64,000 nucleotides of DNA from Clostridium ljungdahlii DSM 13528 (GCF_000143685.1 NC_014328.1:2356001-2420000); one strand, 5' to 3'. Shown: positions 44,239-53,519, counted from the stretch's first letter. Numbers and translations are program-made. Notes: generated from the sequence alone by a model not told the origin.

Positions 44239-44255
44239 CAACTGTGTTTTTTGCT
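44221..44255. terminator. Strong bidirectional terminator-like hairpin
   Basis: AGCAAAAAACACAG and CTGTGTTTTTTGCT form a 14-bp perfect stem around a 7-base loop with an internal T run. It covers the end of the 57-aa gene. Confidence 0.82.
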
Positions 44256-44303
44256 GGTTTTTGCTTGAATAATTGCCCCCCCTTTGATGTCACCTTTTCG
44301 CAT
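44235..44303 (-). CDS. Possible 22-residue peptide gene
   Basis: The minus-strand ATG at 44303 lies seven bases after a perfect GGAGGTGAT and encodes a basic peptide, starting MRKGDIKGG and ending TSKKHSC with a terminal Cys. The stop overlaps the end of the 57-aa gene on the other strand. The reading frame runs through the terminator stem, which argues against it; the excellent ribosome site argues for it. Confidence 0.3.
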   Translation of the reverse strand: MRKGDIKGGAIIQAKTSKKHSC

Positions 44304-44345
44304 ATGCAAATCACCTCCAAAAACACTGCAAAAAACAGAAAAAAG

Positions 44346-44772
44346 CTAAAATATAATAATTCCATCTAAGATTAAACCTTTATAATATATAGTGCTATCT
44401 TCCTTTGCATCTTCTCCATACTCCTTGTATCGTCTAAACTGAGCTTTAACTCTTGCCATAACTTCCAGAGGATTAAGAGTTTTAGTAATATAGTCATCTG
44501 CACCATAAGTAAGACCTATTATTTTATCTTGATCTGCTGTTTTAGCAATGAGCATTATTATAGGATATTTGTATTTTGTGCGTATATTTTTACAAATATT
44601 AAGCCCACTTGTATCTGGCAGCATTAAATCCAAAATAACTAAGTCTGGTTCTCTATTTTCAAGAATTTCAAAAGCTTCTTTACCATTTTCTGCTTTCCAT
44701 GCTTCAAAAGATTCACCTTTTAAATATATCTCGAATATCTTCATCATCTTCCACAATCAAAATTTTCTCCAT
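44346..44772 (-). pseudogene. OmpR-type response regulator, frameshifted and truncated
   Basis: The ATG at 44772 follows GGAGGAATTAA and encodes MEKILIVEDDEDIRDI, a normal receiver start, then hits a TGA after 19 codons. The rest of the receiver continues in another frame: EIYLKGESFEAWKAENG, DLVILDLMLPDTSG with the phospho-Asp, and ADDYITKTLNP. The DNA-binding domain is missing after LILDG. A short deletion near 44715-44725 would explain the shift. This is consistent with decay of the neighbouring ABC and kinase genes. Confidence 0.78.
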
Positions 44773-44797
44773 TTAATTCCTCCATGGCATTCTATAT

Positions 44798-45106
44798 TTA
44801 AAGGTATTTTACAGAAACCCCTTTACTTCCAAATCTTTCTCCTATAAAAGGTAATTTGGCTTTTTGATATATAAGTACCTCATCATCTTTTATTTCCAGA
44901 CCTTTTTCTATAAATACATTTATTTCTTTATAACTATAACTGTTAAATATCTTTTCATTTACTTTAAAATCTTTTATAAATTCTACAGTTATTTCTCTTA
45001 CATCCATAGAGAAACATCCTCCTGGTGCAGAAATAGTCCTTACTACAAAATCCCCTTCTTTTTCCCTTGCATAACTTAGGGCTTTATCTTCAATAGTTAT
45101 ATTCAC
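44798..45106 (-). CDS. Small conserved protein with GGC motif (HesB/IscA-like fold possible)
   Basis: A 102-aa protein with a single motif-like stretch SAPGGCFSMDVREITVEF near 26-43. The pattern of a short N-terminal helix, a glycine-cysteine loop and beta strands recalls HesB/IscA-like or CC/Se-motif small proteins, but the usual second cysteine pair is missing. The GTG start lies eight bases after AGGGG. It is 25 bp downstream of the radical SAM gene in the reading direction, so it is probably co-transcribed with it. Function is unknown. Confidence 0.55.
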   Translation of the reverse strand: MNITIEDKALSYAREKEGDFVVRTISAPGGCFSMDVREITVEFIKDFKVNEKIFNSYSYKEINVFIEKGLEIKDDEVLIYQKAKLPFIGERFGSKGVSVKYL

Positions 45107-45131
45107 AGTACCGACCCCTTTTTAAATATAT

Positions 45132-46844
45132 TTATTCGTGAAATAAATATATCTCTTTATCATTTTCAATATCAAATATTACATACCCCTCTTTTTTCTC
45201 CAATACCGAATCATTTAAAAGTCTTTCTATATTTATAAAAAACTTTTCTATATGATATTTTTTTGATACCTCTATAAATCCATCCTCAATTTTAGCTTTT
45301 ATAGTTTTTTCTTCTTCCTTATTTCTTTCTCTCATTAAAAAATCTGGGAGCCATTTTTTCTTATTAAATTTCAAGTAATCATACTTTATTATCTCTTCTA
45401 ATTCAATATTTTTTTCATTTAAACACTCATTTTCAAATTCTATAAATACCTTATAGTAATCTGAGGAAGATATATTTTTATTTAAATATCCTTTATTATA
45501 AAAAAACTTTCCAAGTTCATAGTAAAAATCAAAAGCTGTTTTAAATTTAGGTACAAAATAATTTAGTATATTTTTAAATTTACCAGAATTATAGTATTTA
45601 TCAAAGACCTCCTCTATTCTCTTCAATATAACAATTTCATCATAGCTTATACTATCTGTCTTTAATATCTCATAAGGAGCATAGGGTGAATACACCATTC
45701 CCCATTTTGAGACTTCTTCTATCATAGATGAGCCTTTCAATAACTTTAAAAATCCAAGTTGAAGAGCCTCTGGTTTTATAGAATATACATCATTAAAAGA
45801 TTTTTTAAAGGACTCAAAATCTTCTCCAGGAAGTCCTGCTATTAAATCAAGATGCTGATTGATGTTGTGATACTTTTGAACCTTCTTCACCCTGTCATAT
45901 ATATAATTAAATTTAACATATCTATTTATATTATTTAACACAGTATCATTTGTAGTTTGTACCCCTACTTCAAGTTGAATTCTTCCTTTAGGGGCTGTAT
46001 TAAGAAGTTTTATTTCTTCATCTTTTAAAACATCTGCAGAAATCTCAAAGTGAAATGTAACATCTGTATCTGCATTTATTACAAATTTCCAAATTTCCAT
46101 AGCAAATTCATAATTACAATTAAAAGTCCTATCTACAAATTTTATTAGCTTTATGTCCTTGTCCATTAAAAATTTAAGTTCTTTTTTTACTCTCTCTATA
46201 TTCAAAAACCTTACTTCAAAACTCGCAGAAGAAAGGCAGTATTTACATTTAAAGGGACATCCTCTGCTAGCTTCATAATACACAATTTTATTTTTCAAAT
46301 TATCTTCTTTTGTATAGGGAAATACTATCTTGTTCATATCCATTGGTTCTCTTTGTTCATTTAGAATTACATTTTCATTTTGTTTGAAGCAAAGACCCTT
46401 TATATCTCTCAATTCTAGAAAAAACTCTTTATTATTAACTTTTCCTGAAGTATCAAAATATTTTTTCCTGAGTTTTACAAATTGATAGTAGGTTTCTTCT
46501 CCTTCACCTACTATTACATACTCCCCTGGCACACTTTTCAAAAAGCTATCACTATCATAAGACACCTCAGGTCCCCCATACAAAATTTCCACTTTAGGAT
46601 TTATAAGTTTAATGAGTACCGCTAAAGATTTTATGTATTCTATATTCCATATGTAACAGGAGAAAGCCACTACATCTGGTTTCTCCCCTATAATTTCCTC
46701 TAATACTTTTTCCCTTCTATCATTTATAGTAAATTCCTTTATAGTACAATTATAATTGAGTTTTTGTGTATAAGCCTTTAAATACCTCACTGCTAAATTG
46801 CTGTGAATAAATTTTGAATTAAGTGCTGCTAATAGTACCTTCAT
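45132..46844 (-). CDS. B12-binding radical SAM protein
   Basis: The 570-aa protein has an N-terminal cobalamin-binding-like Rossmann domain (LLAALNSKFIHSNLAVRYL, then VVAFSCYIWN and ILYGGPEVS). A radical SAM barrel follows with SRGCPFKCKYCLSS near 194-207 (CxxxCxxC for the [4Fe-4S] cluster). The C-terminal 200 residues are helical and of the DUF4080 type. It probably makes a radical-based modification or methylation; the substrate is unknown. Start ATG after GGGAGACTCATAAT. The methyltransferase-like gene upstream may be in the same operon. Confidence 0.83.
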   Translation of the reverse strand: MKVLLAALNSKFIHSNLAVRYLKAYTQKLNYNCTIKEFTINDRREKVLEEIIGEKPDVVAFSCYIWNIEYIKSLAVLIKLINPKVEILYGGPEVSYDSDSFLKSVPGEYVIVGEGEETYYQFVKLRKKYFDTSGKVNNKEFFLELRDIKGLCFKQNENVILNEQREPMDMNKIVFPYTKEDNLKNKIVYYEASRGCPFKCKYCLSSASFEVRFLNIERVKKELKFLMDKDIKLIKFVDRTFNCNYEFAMEIWKFVINADTDVTFHFEISADVLKDEEIKLLNTAPKGRIQLEVGVQTTNDTVLNNINRYVKFNYIYDRVKKVQKYHNINQHLDLIAGLPGEDFESFKKSFNDVYSIKPEALQLGFLKLLKGSSMIEEVSKWGMVYSPYAPYEILKTDSISYDEIVILKRIEEVFDKYYNSGKFKNILNYFVPKFKTAFDFYYELGKFFYNKGYLNKNISSSDYYKVFIEFENECLNEKNIELEEIIKYDYLKFNKKKWLPDFLMRERNKEEEKTIKAKIEDGFIEVSKKYHIEKFFINIERLLNDSVLEKKEGYVIFDIENDKEIYLFHE

Positions 46845-46875
46845 ATTATGAGTCTCCCGTCCTTTTTTAGTTGTC

Positions 46876-47403
46876 CTAGCTTTTACAAACCAAGTTCTTC
46901 TTTTCAGCCTTTATATAATAAAGTCCGTCAGAATTTCTACATTCTAAAATTTTAAAATAATTATCTAGTAGTCGTAGGGTACTTTCCTTAGAATTATCTT
47001 TTAAAATGTTAAAATCCCTTATTTTTATTTTTCTCAGTTTTCCTTCAGGTATTAATATCTTTATATCTGCATTAAAAATCTTTCCATACCCTTTATCAAT
47101 ATCCCATATATGGATAGTCCCATTTTTTGCTAAATGGTTGTATATATCTTTTATAAAATTTTTCTTTTTAAATTTTACCCATAATTTATTAAAGGAAAAT
47201 AATAATATACAATTATCATAATAATCTTCTTTTATATTTTTGCCTTCTTCTTTCCCACTTACATATTCCACATTTACATTATCATTAAATTCCTTATATA
47301 TATTATAAATTATACCTTGATTGTCCATGCCTATATCCAAAAGATTTCCTTTGAATATTTCCTTTTCCATATTTATAAATATATCCTTACTCAATTTAAT
47401 CAC
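46876..47403 (-). CDS. Class I methyltransferase-like protein
   Basis: A 175-aa protein with weak features of a SAM methyltransferase: GNLLDIGMDNQGI near 19-31 (motif I position) and LAKNGTIHIWDID near 90-102. Several canonical residues are not conserved and it is shorter than usual. The first codon is a GTG just after AAAGGATA; a later start at the TTG three codons on is possible. It lies 31 bp upstream of the radical SAM gene. Catalytic activity is uncertain. Confidence 0.55.
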   Translation of the reverse strand: MIKLSKDIFINMEKEIFKGNLLDIGMDNQGIIYNIYKEFNDNVNVEYVSGKEEGKNIKEDYYDNCILLFSFNKLWVKFKKKNFIKDIYNHLAKNGTIHIWDIDKGYGKIFNADIKILIPEGKLRKIKIRDFNILKDNSKESTLRLLDNYFKILECRNSDGLYYIKAEKKNLVCKS

Positions 47404-47494
47404 TATCCTTTACCAACATATATAAACAGAGTTAAATCCTTATTATATATGTTCTGTAAAAGTAGGAAAAAAACCTCCATTTTATGGAAAAATA

Positions 47495-48199
47495 TTAAAG
47501 TTTTTTTAGCTCCCTATAGTATTTAATCATAAAACCTGCTGTGGTTCTCTCAGCTTCTTTTATAATGGTTGCAGCTACTTTAGAATATCTTTCATCTCTA
47601 GATTGTATATTTATATTCTTCATATATACGCTATTGGCCATTATTGCATTGTTTTTTACAAAATCCTCCACTTTGTCATATACTATAGCACCTTCTTCAG
47701 CTACAAAAGAATAATCTGTCATAAGCCTTCCTATTATCCATAGCTCAAATCTTCTATGGCTGTTCAAAAGTTTGTTATTTACGTGATGAGGGACTGTTAC
47801 ATCTTGAATAAGGTGGCAGGATGCACCAAAATAAAATAGAGCTCTTTCCACTTCTTTATTCTTTAGAAATTGTATTGATTTATCATAATATTTCTCACAT
47901 TCTGTAAGTGCATCCGAAAATCCATATAACCCTTTTCCTTTACTCACATGGTAAAAATGATTTGAACTCTTAAAGTCCTGATCTGCCCATGTAACTCCTG
48001 CATTTAACCTTTTAACATGTTTTCTAAAAAACTCATACTCTTCCATATAATTATCATTTTTTAATATTTCAATAGCACGTATGATTATAAATTTGTGAAC
48101 AGTACAATTAGTTTTCATAATTTTTTTCTTAAGTGGGTTAACTGCGAAAAATATTTTTCTTACAGCACTTCCATAGGTTTTTTCAATTTCTTGTTTCAT
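47495..48199 (-). CDS. Zinc-dependent phospholipase C-like protein
   Basis: The 234-aa protein has the zinc-ligand pattern of the PLC/S1-P1 nuclease fold: VHKFIIIRAIEIL near 34, GVTWADQDFKSSNHFYH near 68-84, and FGASCHLIQDVTVPHHVNNKLLNSHRRFELW near 125-155. The family hydrolyses phospholipids and includes the C. perfringens alpha-toxin catalytic domain. Unlike secreted members, no signal peptide is seen: the N-terminus is charged (MKQEIEKTYGSAVRK...). It could act inside the cell or be released otherwise. The start follows AGAGGAGATTGTAGTT. No C-terminal C2-like domain is present. Confidence 0.75.
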   Translation of the reverse strand: MKQEIEKTYGSAVRKIFFAVNPLKKKIMKTNCTVHKFIIIRAIEILKNDNYMEEYEFFRKHVKRLNAGVTWADQDFKSSNHFYHVSKGKGLYGFSDALTECEKYYDKSIQFLKNKEVERALFYFGASCHLIQDVTVPHHVNNKLLNSHRRFELWIIGRLMTDYSFVAEEGAIVYDKVEDFVKNNAIMANSVYMKNINIQSRDERYSKVAATIIKEAERTTAGFMIKYYRELKKL

Positions 48200-48239
48200 C
48201 TAACTACAATCTCCTCTTTAATTTAAATATACACTTAAA

Positions 48240-49547
48240 TCAACGTCCTTGAACTTTTAAAATTAATATTATTCCAAGTACTGTTGTCATAAGTATGTAT
48301 GGATAAATATTTTTATTTATTTCTGAAACTTTCTTAATCTTACCTCTTTTTATACTATATAAATAACCTTCTTTACCGTCAAGTAATAATAAAGATTTAT
48401 CATATATTTTTATACTTGAAATTTTAGTTCTTTCACTAAATTTAACTTTTTCCTCCGGTAAGCCTGTTCCTCGAAAGCTATATACTATATTATCAATATT
48501 ATCATAAAAAAATATACAATTTCTATCGTTTAAGTCACCTTTTGAATCCACTGCAAGAGTTCCAATACTACTTACTGTTTTATGCTGATATATAGGAGCT
48601 TGTGGATTTGTCGTAGGGTGATTGTCCAGTATAAATTGCAGTGGAGAATTCTTCACACTTTTAAACTTAGGTGAAGTAACTGGATCTCCCCCACTATAAT
48701 CTGGCCATCCATACCACCTTCCCTTTTTTACTTCATATATATAATCTGTATCCCCAATAACAGGTCTGCTTCCTCTATCTTCCATCCCCCCTACAGCACA
48801 TATTAATTTGCTGCTGTCTGTAAAACCCATTCCTGTAACATTCCTTATTCCCCAAGCAAAAGTATCACTTGTCCCGCTTTCCAAATTATATATTATAATA
48901 CAAGCATTTCCTGGGAAATGTGCTGGAACTATTTGACCTTTTATGCTTTTAGTATTATAGCTTTGAAAAGCACCTGTCTTACTCTTTCCAAAATTTATTC
49001 CCCTAAGAGTTATATTCTCTGGGCTCATATCATGGGCATAAAGATTGCCATTTACCCACTTATTATCATCTCCTACTACACCTGAATTAGTAGCAGAACC
49101 TATGGAAATATATAAGCATGCATTGCTTACTTTTACTAAACTGTCCTTATAATCACCATAATTAGGCAATCCCTTTATTAAAATTGTATTTTTACCTTCA
49201 TTCATATTATAGCAATATATATTATCTCCTGAAGAATAATATATATTGCCCTTATAATAGTCCATGCTGTGAATATTCAAATTTGAATTCTTCAATATGT
49301 CATAACTTTTCCCGTTATCTTTTATAATCTGTATCCTATTACTATATGCTATGTAATAATTTTGTTTTTCGTCTTTTGTAAAGTCAACTGCACCTTTTAA
49401 TCTGGAATACTTTAAATCATAACTTAGAGTATTGTCCTTCATTTGAACTTCAACTTTATAATGAGTTTTAGAAAAATAATTTACAATTACAAAAGTTAAT
49501 ACAAATACAACTGTAATTGTAAATAAAATTTTTATAATTTTTTTCAT
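48240..49547 (-). CDS. Membrane-anchored beta-propeller protein (PQQ-dehydrogenase-like fold)
   Basis: A 435-aa protein with an N-terminal anchor (residues 3-22) and a C-terminal hydrophobic helix (YPYILMTTVLGIILIL). The large outer domain between them has soluble-glucose-dehydrogenase-like motifs: GDYKDSLVKVSN, AHFPGNACIIIYNLESG, WGIRNVTGMGF and KKGRWYGWPDYSGGDPV. Those families oxidise sugars with PQQ, but here the catalytic residues cannot be confirmed and PQQ is unlikely in such an organism. The ATG at 49547 follows GGAGAG. Role unknown. Confidence 0.65.
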   Translation of the reverse strand: MKKIIKILFTITVVFVLTFVIVNYFSKTHYKVEVQMKDNTLSYDLKYSRLKGAVDFTKDEKQNYYIAYSNRIQIIKDNGKSYDILKNSNLNIHSMDYYKGNIYYSSGDNIYCYNMNEGKNTILIKGLPNYGDYKDSLVKVSNACLYISIGSATNSGVVGDDNKWVNGNLYAHDMSPENITLRGINFGKSKTGAFQSYNTKSIKGQIVPAHFPGNACIIIYNLESGTSDTFAWGIRNVTGMGFTDSSKLICAVGGMEDRGSRPVIGDTDYIYEVKKGRWYGWPDYSGGDPVTSPKFKSVKNSPLQFILDNHPTTNPQAPIYQHKTVSSIGTLAVDSKGDLNDRNCIFFYDNIDNIVYSFRGTGLPEEKVKFSERTKISSIKIYDKSLLLLDGKEGYLYSIKRGKIKKVSEINKNIYPYILMTTVLGIILILKVQGR

Positions 49548-49592
49548 ATACACTACTCTCCTCAAAATTATAGATCCTAGAATATATATATT

Positions 49593-49636
49593 AAAAAAGA
49601 ACCCTGCATATGAATAACTAAATGCAGAGTTCTTTT
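49593..49636 (-). terminator. Terminator of the rubrerythrin-like gene
   Basis: GAACTCTGCAT and ATGCAGGGTTC (one mismatch) form a stem followed by TTTTTT on the minus strand. It lies 32 bp after the stop. Confidence 0.8.
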
Positions 49637-49667
49637 AATTTTAATATATGGCTTATGAATTTTTAGC

Positions 49668-50231
49668 TTATTTTTTATCTGTAAGCTGTATATGTATTTT
49701 TTCTACATATGCTAGCACATTAAATACATCTCTAATTTTATTATCTTCCATACGGTTAGCATACTTTTCATAGTATTCCACTGCATGTTTTTCCCTTTTA
49801 CATGCCATTTCAAGCAATTTATCATTACCTGCGTATTTAGAGTAATCTAATTTTTTGAGATTAGGTTCAGAAGTAAATCCCCCTATTTTCTTGTGCACTG
49901 AAGCATGCATATACTCTATTCTGGAAAGCGCTTTAAACATATCTTTTATTTTTGAATCCTCAGCTAATTTTGAAGCTTCTTTATAAAAATCTCCATTAAA
50001 TACTTCCAGCTTAAATGCATTATTCACTATTTTTAAATGCCATTCATCCAAATTGTGCCCTAAAGTGTTGATTTTATGTTCATCTTCAACTAAATATTTT
50101 ACAGGAGCTCCACAAAAAGGGCAGAACATTATGTTTCCTGAAGTGTTTTTTCTAAGAAAAGCCTCCTTATTGAAAAAATAATTTTTATCATCTATAGCCA
50201 TACCACAGATGCTACAAATTAATTTGTTCAT
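49668..50231 (-). CDS. Ferritin-like/rubrerythrin-type protein with N-terminal zinc ribbon
   Basis: The 187-aa protein has CSIC near residue 6 and CPFC near 38, forming a zinc-ribbon or rubredoxin-like pair. A four-helix bundle follows with KLEVFNGDFYKEASKLAED, RIEYMHASVHKKI, KREKHAVEYYEKYAN and YVEKIHIQL. The E...ExxH-like pairs fit a di-iron site. Family members reduce peroxide in anaerobes, but the electron donor is not evident. The domain order is ribbon first, reversed from classical rubrerythrin. The start is chosen as the ATG at 50231; an in-frame TTG lies 9 bp upstream. Confidence 0.72.
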   Translation of the reverse strand: MNKLICSICGMAIDDKNYFFNKEAFLRKNTSGNIMFCPFCGAPVKYLVEDEHKINTLGHNLDEWHLKIVNNAFKLEVFNGDFYKEASKLAEDSKIKDMFKALSRIEYMHASVHKKIGGFTSEPNLKKLDYSKYAGNDKLLEMACKREKHAVEYYEKYANRMEDNKIRDVFNVLAYVEKIHIQLTDKK

Positions 50232-50392
50232 CAAAAACAATCCTTTCTATCATAAATTTTCCGATAACTTTACAATTTAAGTTTAGTATATCACAAAATG
50301 CCTAATAGAAACTTTTATGAGTAAAAAGAATATACTTCAAATCCTTATCATAATTATTAATATTAATTCTAATTTTAATTACGGGAGTTTTT

Positions 50393-51730
50393 ATGAAAAG
50401 AGACAGGTTTTTAAAAAATTCACTTATTTTAATTTGTTCAAATTTAATTACTTCTATATTTGCATTTATATTTCCCATAATATTATCTAGAGAACTCGGG
50501 GCTGAAGGAATAGGTCTCTATGGACTAATAATGCCTATATACGATTTGTTCATATGCCTTATATCGGGAGGTATGGTAGCAGCCATTTCCAAAATAGCTG
50601 CCGTATATTTTAGCAAAGATGATTTTAATAACTTAAATAATTCCATAGATGCATCTCTAACTTTTAATTCACTCTTTGCTTTACTTATAGTCTGTACCGT
50701 CTTTATAAATGCTCCTTACATAGGTACTAAAATAGTAGATGACACTAGATCGGTACATGCCCTGCAGGTTATGTGCCCAGCTATGTTTTTTATAGGATTA
50801 TCCTCTATACTAAAAGGTTATTTTTATGGGATATCTCAGGTTAAAATACCTGCAATTATAGATATATCAGAAAAATTTCTTAGAATTGTAATAATAATTA
50901 GTATAATTACTGTATTTTCCTTGAAAGATGTTGGTTCCACCGTTACTGCAGCTTATACAACCCTTGCCATAGGAGAGTTTATAAGTTTCATCTTACTTTA
51001 CATAATGTATAAAACTAGAAGGAGAAAATTTAGATCTAGTTCTTCAAATCCCGAGGAAAAACTTCAACTTTTATTCAATATACTGGTACTATCTTTTCCC
51101 CTTTGTTTAAATGGATTTTTATCTACTGCACTTGGTGCTGTCTCTACACTTATAACTCCAAGAAGGCTTGTAGCATCTGGTATAGAATACAACTTAGCCC
51201 TAGCTATGATAGGTAAATTTGACGGCATGGCTTTAAATATAATATTTTTCCCAATTACAATTATAAATTCCATATCAATGGTTCTCATTCCAGATTTATC
51301 AGAAAAGATGAGCCGTAGGAATTACTGGTCTATAGAAAAAAGGATTCATCAAATTATAAAAATATCTTTATTTTTAGGTATCTGTACCATGGTAATTTGC
51401 CTTTTCACTGGAGATTACTTAGGACAATTATTTTATAACAGAAATGACCTGGGAAATTATATAAAATTTGCTTCACTAGCTGCTCCTGTTACCTTTGTCT
51501 CCTTTTCTACTTTTGGTATTTTAAATGGCATTGGCAAACAAAATATACTATTAAAAAACTCTTTGATTTCTGCCATTTTAGAAGTCATATTAATATACAT
51601 ACTTGCAGGCATATCATGGATAAATATATATAGTACCGCAATAAGTTTAATAATAACTTCATCTACCACTTTAATTTTAAATATAAGAGAAATAAAAAGA
51701 AGCAGCAGAAGCTGCTGTCATATTCTATAA
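50393..51730 (+). CDS. Stage V sporulation protein B-like lipid flippase
   Basis: A 445-aa MOP-superfamily protein with about 12-14 membrane helices. The N-terminus MKRDRFLKNSLILICSNLITSIFAF and the ELGAEGIGLYGLIMPIYDLFI loop are typical of SpoVB/MurJ-like exporters. SpoVB is needed for spore cortex and probably flips lipid-linked peptidoglycan precursors. It is shorter than Bacillus SpoVB (about 518 aa). The start follows ACGGGAG. It is monocistronic. General polysaccharide export is the alternative. Confidence 0.82.
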   Translation: MKRDRFLKNSLILICSNLITSIFAFIFPIILSRELGAEGIGLYGLIMPIYDLFICLISGGMVAAISKIAAVYFSKDDFNNLNNSIDASLTFNSLFALLIVCTVFINAPYIGTKIVDDTRSVHALQVMCPAMFFIGLSSILKGYFYGISQVKIPAIIDISEKFLRIVIIISIITVFSLKDVGSTVTAAYTTLAIGEFISFILLYIMYKTRRRKFRSSSSNPEEKLQLLFNILVLSFPLCLNGFLSTALGAVSTLITPRRLVASGIEYNLALAMIGKFDGMALNIIFFPITIINSISMVLIPDLSEKMSRRNYWSIEKRIHQIIKISLFLGICTMVICLFTGDYLGQLFYNRNDLGNYIKFASLAAPVTFVSFSTFGILNGIGKQNILLKNSLISAILEVILIYILAGISWINIYSTAISLIITSSTTLILNIREIKRSSRSCCHIL

Positions 51731-51793
51731 TCAATTCACAATTTTGGTACATTTTCTGTGGTAACAGAAAATCATCCTTAATTGTGAATTGTA
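51731..51793. terminator. Compound hairpin after the SpoVB-like gene
   Basis: Outer arms CAATTCACAATT/AATTGTGAATTG and an inner ATTTTCTGT/ACAGAAAAT stem with a GGTA loop. No T run follows directly. A related sequence lies at 24735. Confidence 0.6.
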
Positions 51794-51830
51794 CATCATT
51801 CATTGTAAATTGATTTAGCGTTTATTATAT

Positions 51831-52292
51831 TTAAAACTGTTTCATTAAATTTGCCATTTCTATAGCTGACATAGCTCCATCATATCCTTTATTTCCACCT
51901 TTAGTTCCTGCTCTTTCTACAGCTTGCTCTATATTATCTGTGGTAAGAACACTAAATATTACTGGCATACCGCTTTCAAGGGAAACACTTGCTACTCCCT
52001 TTGACACTTCATTTGATACATAATCAAAATGAGGTGTTTGTCCTCTTATTACTGCTCCCAGACAAATAACTGCATCATACTTTTTAGAAAAAGCCATTTT
52101 CTTTGAAACCATTGGTATTTCAAAGGCTCCTGGAACCCAGGCTACCTCAATGTCTTCTTCTTGTGCTCCATGTCTTTTTAAACAATCTAAAGCACCCTCT
52201 AACAATTTCGTGCCTATAAATTCATTAAATCTTGCAATTACAATTCCAAATTTTAAACCTTCTGCAACTAATTTTCCTTCATACATCTTCAT
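51831..52292 (-). CDS. ribH: 6,7-dimethyl-8-ribityllumazine synthase
   Basis: A 153-aa enzyme with [15 protein letters not shown] near 13-27, [11 protein letters not shown] near 50, [23 protein letters not shown] near 76-98 (His catalytic) and [21 protein letters not shown] at the end. It condenses the butanone phosphate from RibB with the RibD product. It is the last gene of the rib operon, 21 bp after ribBA, with AAGAGGATTATTT before its ATG. Confidence 0.96.
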   Translation of the reverse strand: MKMYEGKLVAEGLKFGIVIARFNEFIGTKLLEGALDCLKRHGAQEEDIEVAWVPGAFEIPMVSKKMAFSKKYDAVICLGAVIRGQTPHFDYVSNEVSKGVASVSLESGMPVIFSVLTTDNIEQAVERAGTKGGNKGYDGAMSAIEMANLMKQF

Positions 52293-52313
52293 AAATAATC
52301 CTCTTTTCTATTT

Positions 52314-53519
52314 TTATTTATATAATTTTAATAAATGTCCCATCTTTTCTCGTTTAGTTTTCATATACCTCTTACTTTCCTGTGAACAATCTACTTCAAT
52401 AGGTACTCTCTCTACTATTTCCAATCCATAATCTGAAAGTCCCTCAATTTTCTTTGGATTATTCGTAAGAAGTTTTATTTTTTTAATACCTATATCTTCA
52501 AGTATTTGTGCTCCTATCCCATAATCACGCATGTCTGCTGGAAATCCCAATGCTAAATTTGCCTCTACTGTGTCCATTCCATTTTCTTGAAGCTTATAAG
52601 CTTTTATCTTATTTAAAATTCCTATGCCTCTTCCTTCTTGACTCATATATAAAAGTACACCTTTGCCTTCTTTTTCTATCTGTTTAAGTGCAGATTGAAG
52701 CTGCTGTCCACAATCGCACCTAAGTGAGTGAAAAACATCTCCCGTAAGGCACTCTGAATGTACTCTTACAAGGACAGGTTCTTTTTCAAAATTATCTCCC
52801 TTTACAAGACACACATGCTCATCACCATTTAATATATTTTTATAACCTATAATTTTAAATTTTCCAAATCTAGTTGGAAGATTAGCAGAAGCCACTCTTT
52901 TAACTAATTTCTCTGTTTTTTTTCTATAGGCTATTAAGTCCACTATGGTAACAATTTTTAAATTATGTTCTTTAGCAAACTCCATCAAGTCATCTCTTCT
53001 TGCCATAGTTCCATCATCTTTTATTATTTCACATATTGCTGCTGCACCTTTAAATCCTGCAAGCTTAGCTAGATCAACTGAAGCTTCCGTATGACCAGTT
53101 CTGTCAAACACTCCATTTTCCTTAGCTATAAGCGGAAATATGTGTCCTGGTCTTCTGAAGTCATCTTTAGAATTTGAAGCAGCTATCATATTTATGGTAT
53201 GTGCCCTTTCAAAAGCTGATATTCCCGTTGTAGTATCTTTATAGTCAACAGTTACAGTAAATGCTGTTTCATGATTGTCTGTATTGTGCTGAACCATAGG
53301 ATTTAATCCAAGCTTTACTGCTATTCCTTCTTCAATTGGTGCACACAAGAGACCTTTTGCATATTTGATCATAAAATTAATATTTTCTCCAGTTGCCTTT
53401 TCTGCAGGTATAACTAAATCACCTTCATTTTCTCTTCCTTCATCATCTACAATTATGATCATTTTCCCTTGTTTAAGATCTTTTATTGCATCTTCTATAG
53501 TATCAAATTTAAAATTCAT
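52314..53519 (-). CDS. ribBA: Bifunctional DHBP synthase / GTP cyclohydrolase II
   Basis: The 401-aa fusion has an N-terminal RibB part ([17 protein letters not shown] near 20-36, RRPGHIFPL and [11 protein letters not shown] near 140-155) and a C-terminal RibA part from about 205. The latter has [21 protein letters not shown] (zinc Cys) and [12 protein letters not shown]. It makes dihydroxybutanone phosphate from ribulose 5-P and opens GTP. Its start follows AAGGGAG. A 278-bp gap holding repeat copy 4 separates it from ribE, breaking the operon's tight spacing. Confidence 0.96.
   Translation of the reverse strand: MNFKFDTIEDAIKDLKQGKMIIIVDDEGRENEGDLVIPAEKATGENINFMIKYAKGLLCAPIEEGIAVKLGLNPMVQHNTDNHETAFTVTVDYKDTTTGISAFERAHTINMIAASNSKDDFRRPGHIFPLIAKENGVFDRTGHTEASVDLAKLAGFKGAAAICEIIKDDGTMARRDDLMEFAKEHNLKIVTIVDLIAYRKKTEKLVKRVASANLPTRFGKFKIIGYKNILNGDEHVCLVKGDNFEKEPVLVRVHSECLTGDVFHSLRCDCGQQLQSALKQIEKEGKGVLLYMSQEGRGIGILNKIKAYKLQENGMDTVEANLALGFPADMRDYGIGAQILEDIGIKKIKLLTNNPKKIEGLSDYGLEIVERVPIEVDCSQESKRYMKTKREKMGHLLKLYK

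Noticed and set aside
43483..44346. Active bacteriocin gene cluster
   Set aside because: The transporter, kinase and regulator genes are all broken; the small ORFs lack recognisable bacteriocin leader motifs.
44174..44365. 63-aa hydrophobic leftward ORF
   Set aside because: No ribosome site before its ATG, it crosses a strong terminator, and a better-supported short frame with GGAGGTGAT exists inside it.
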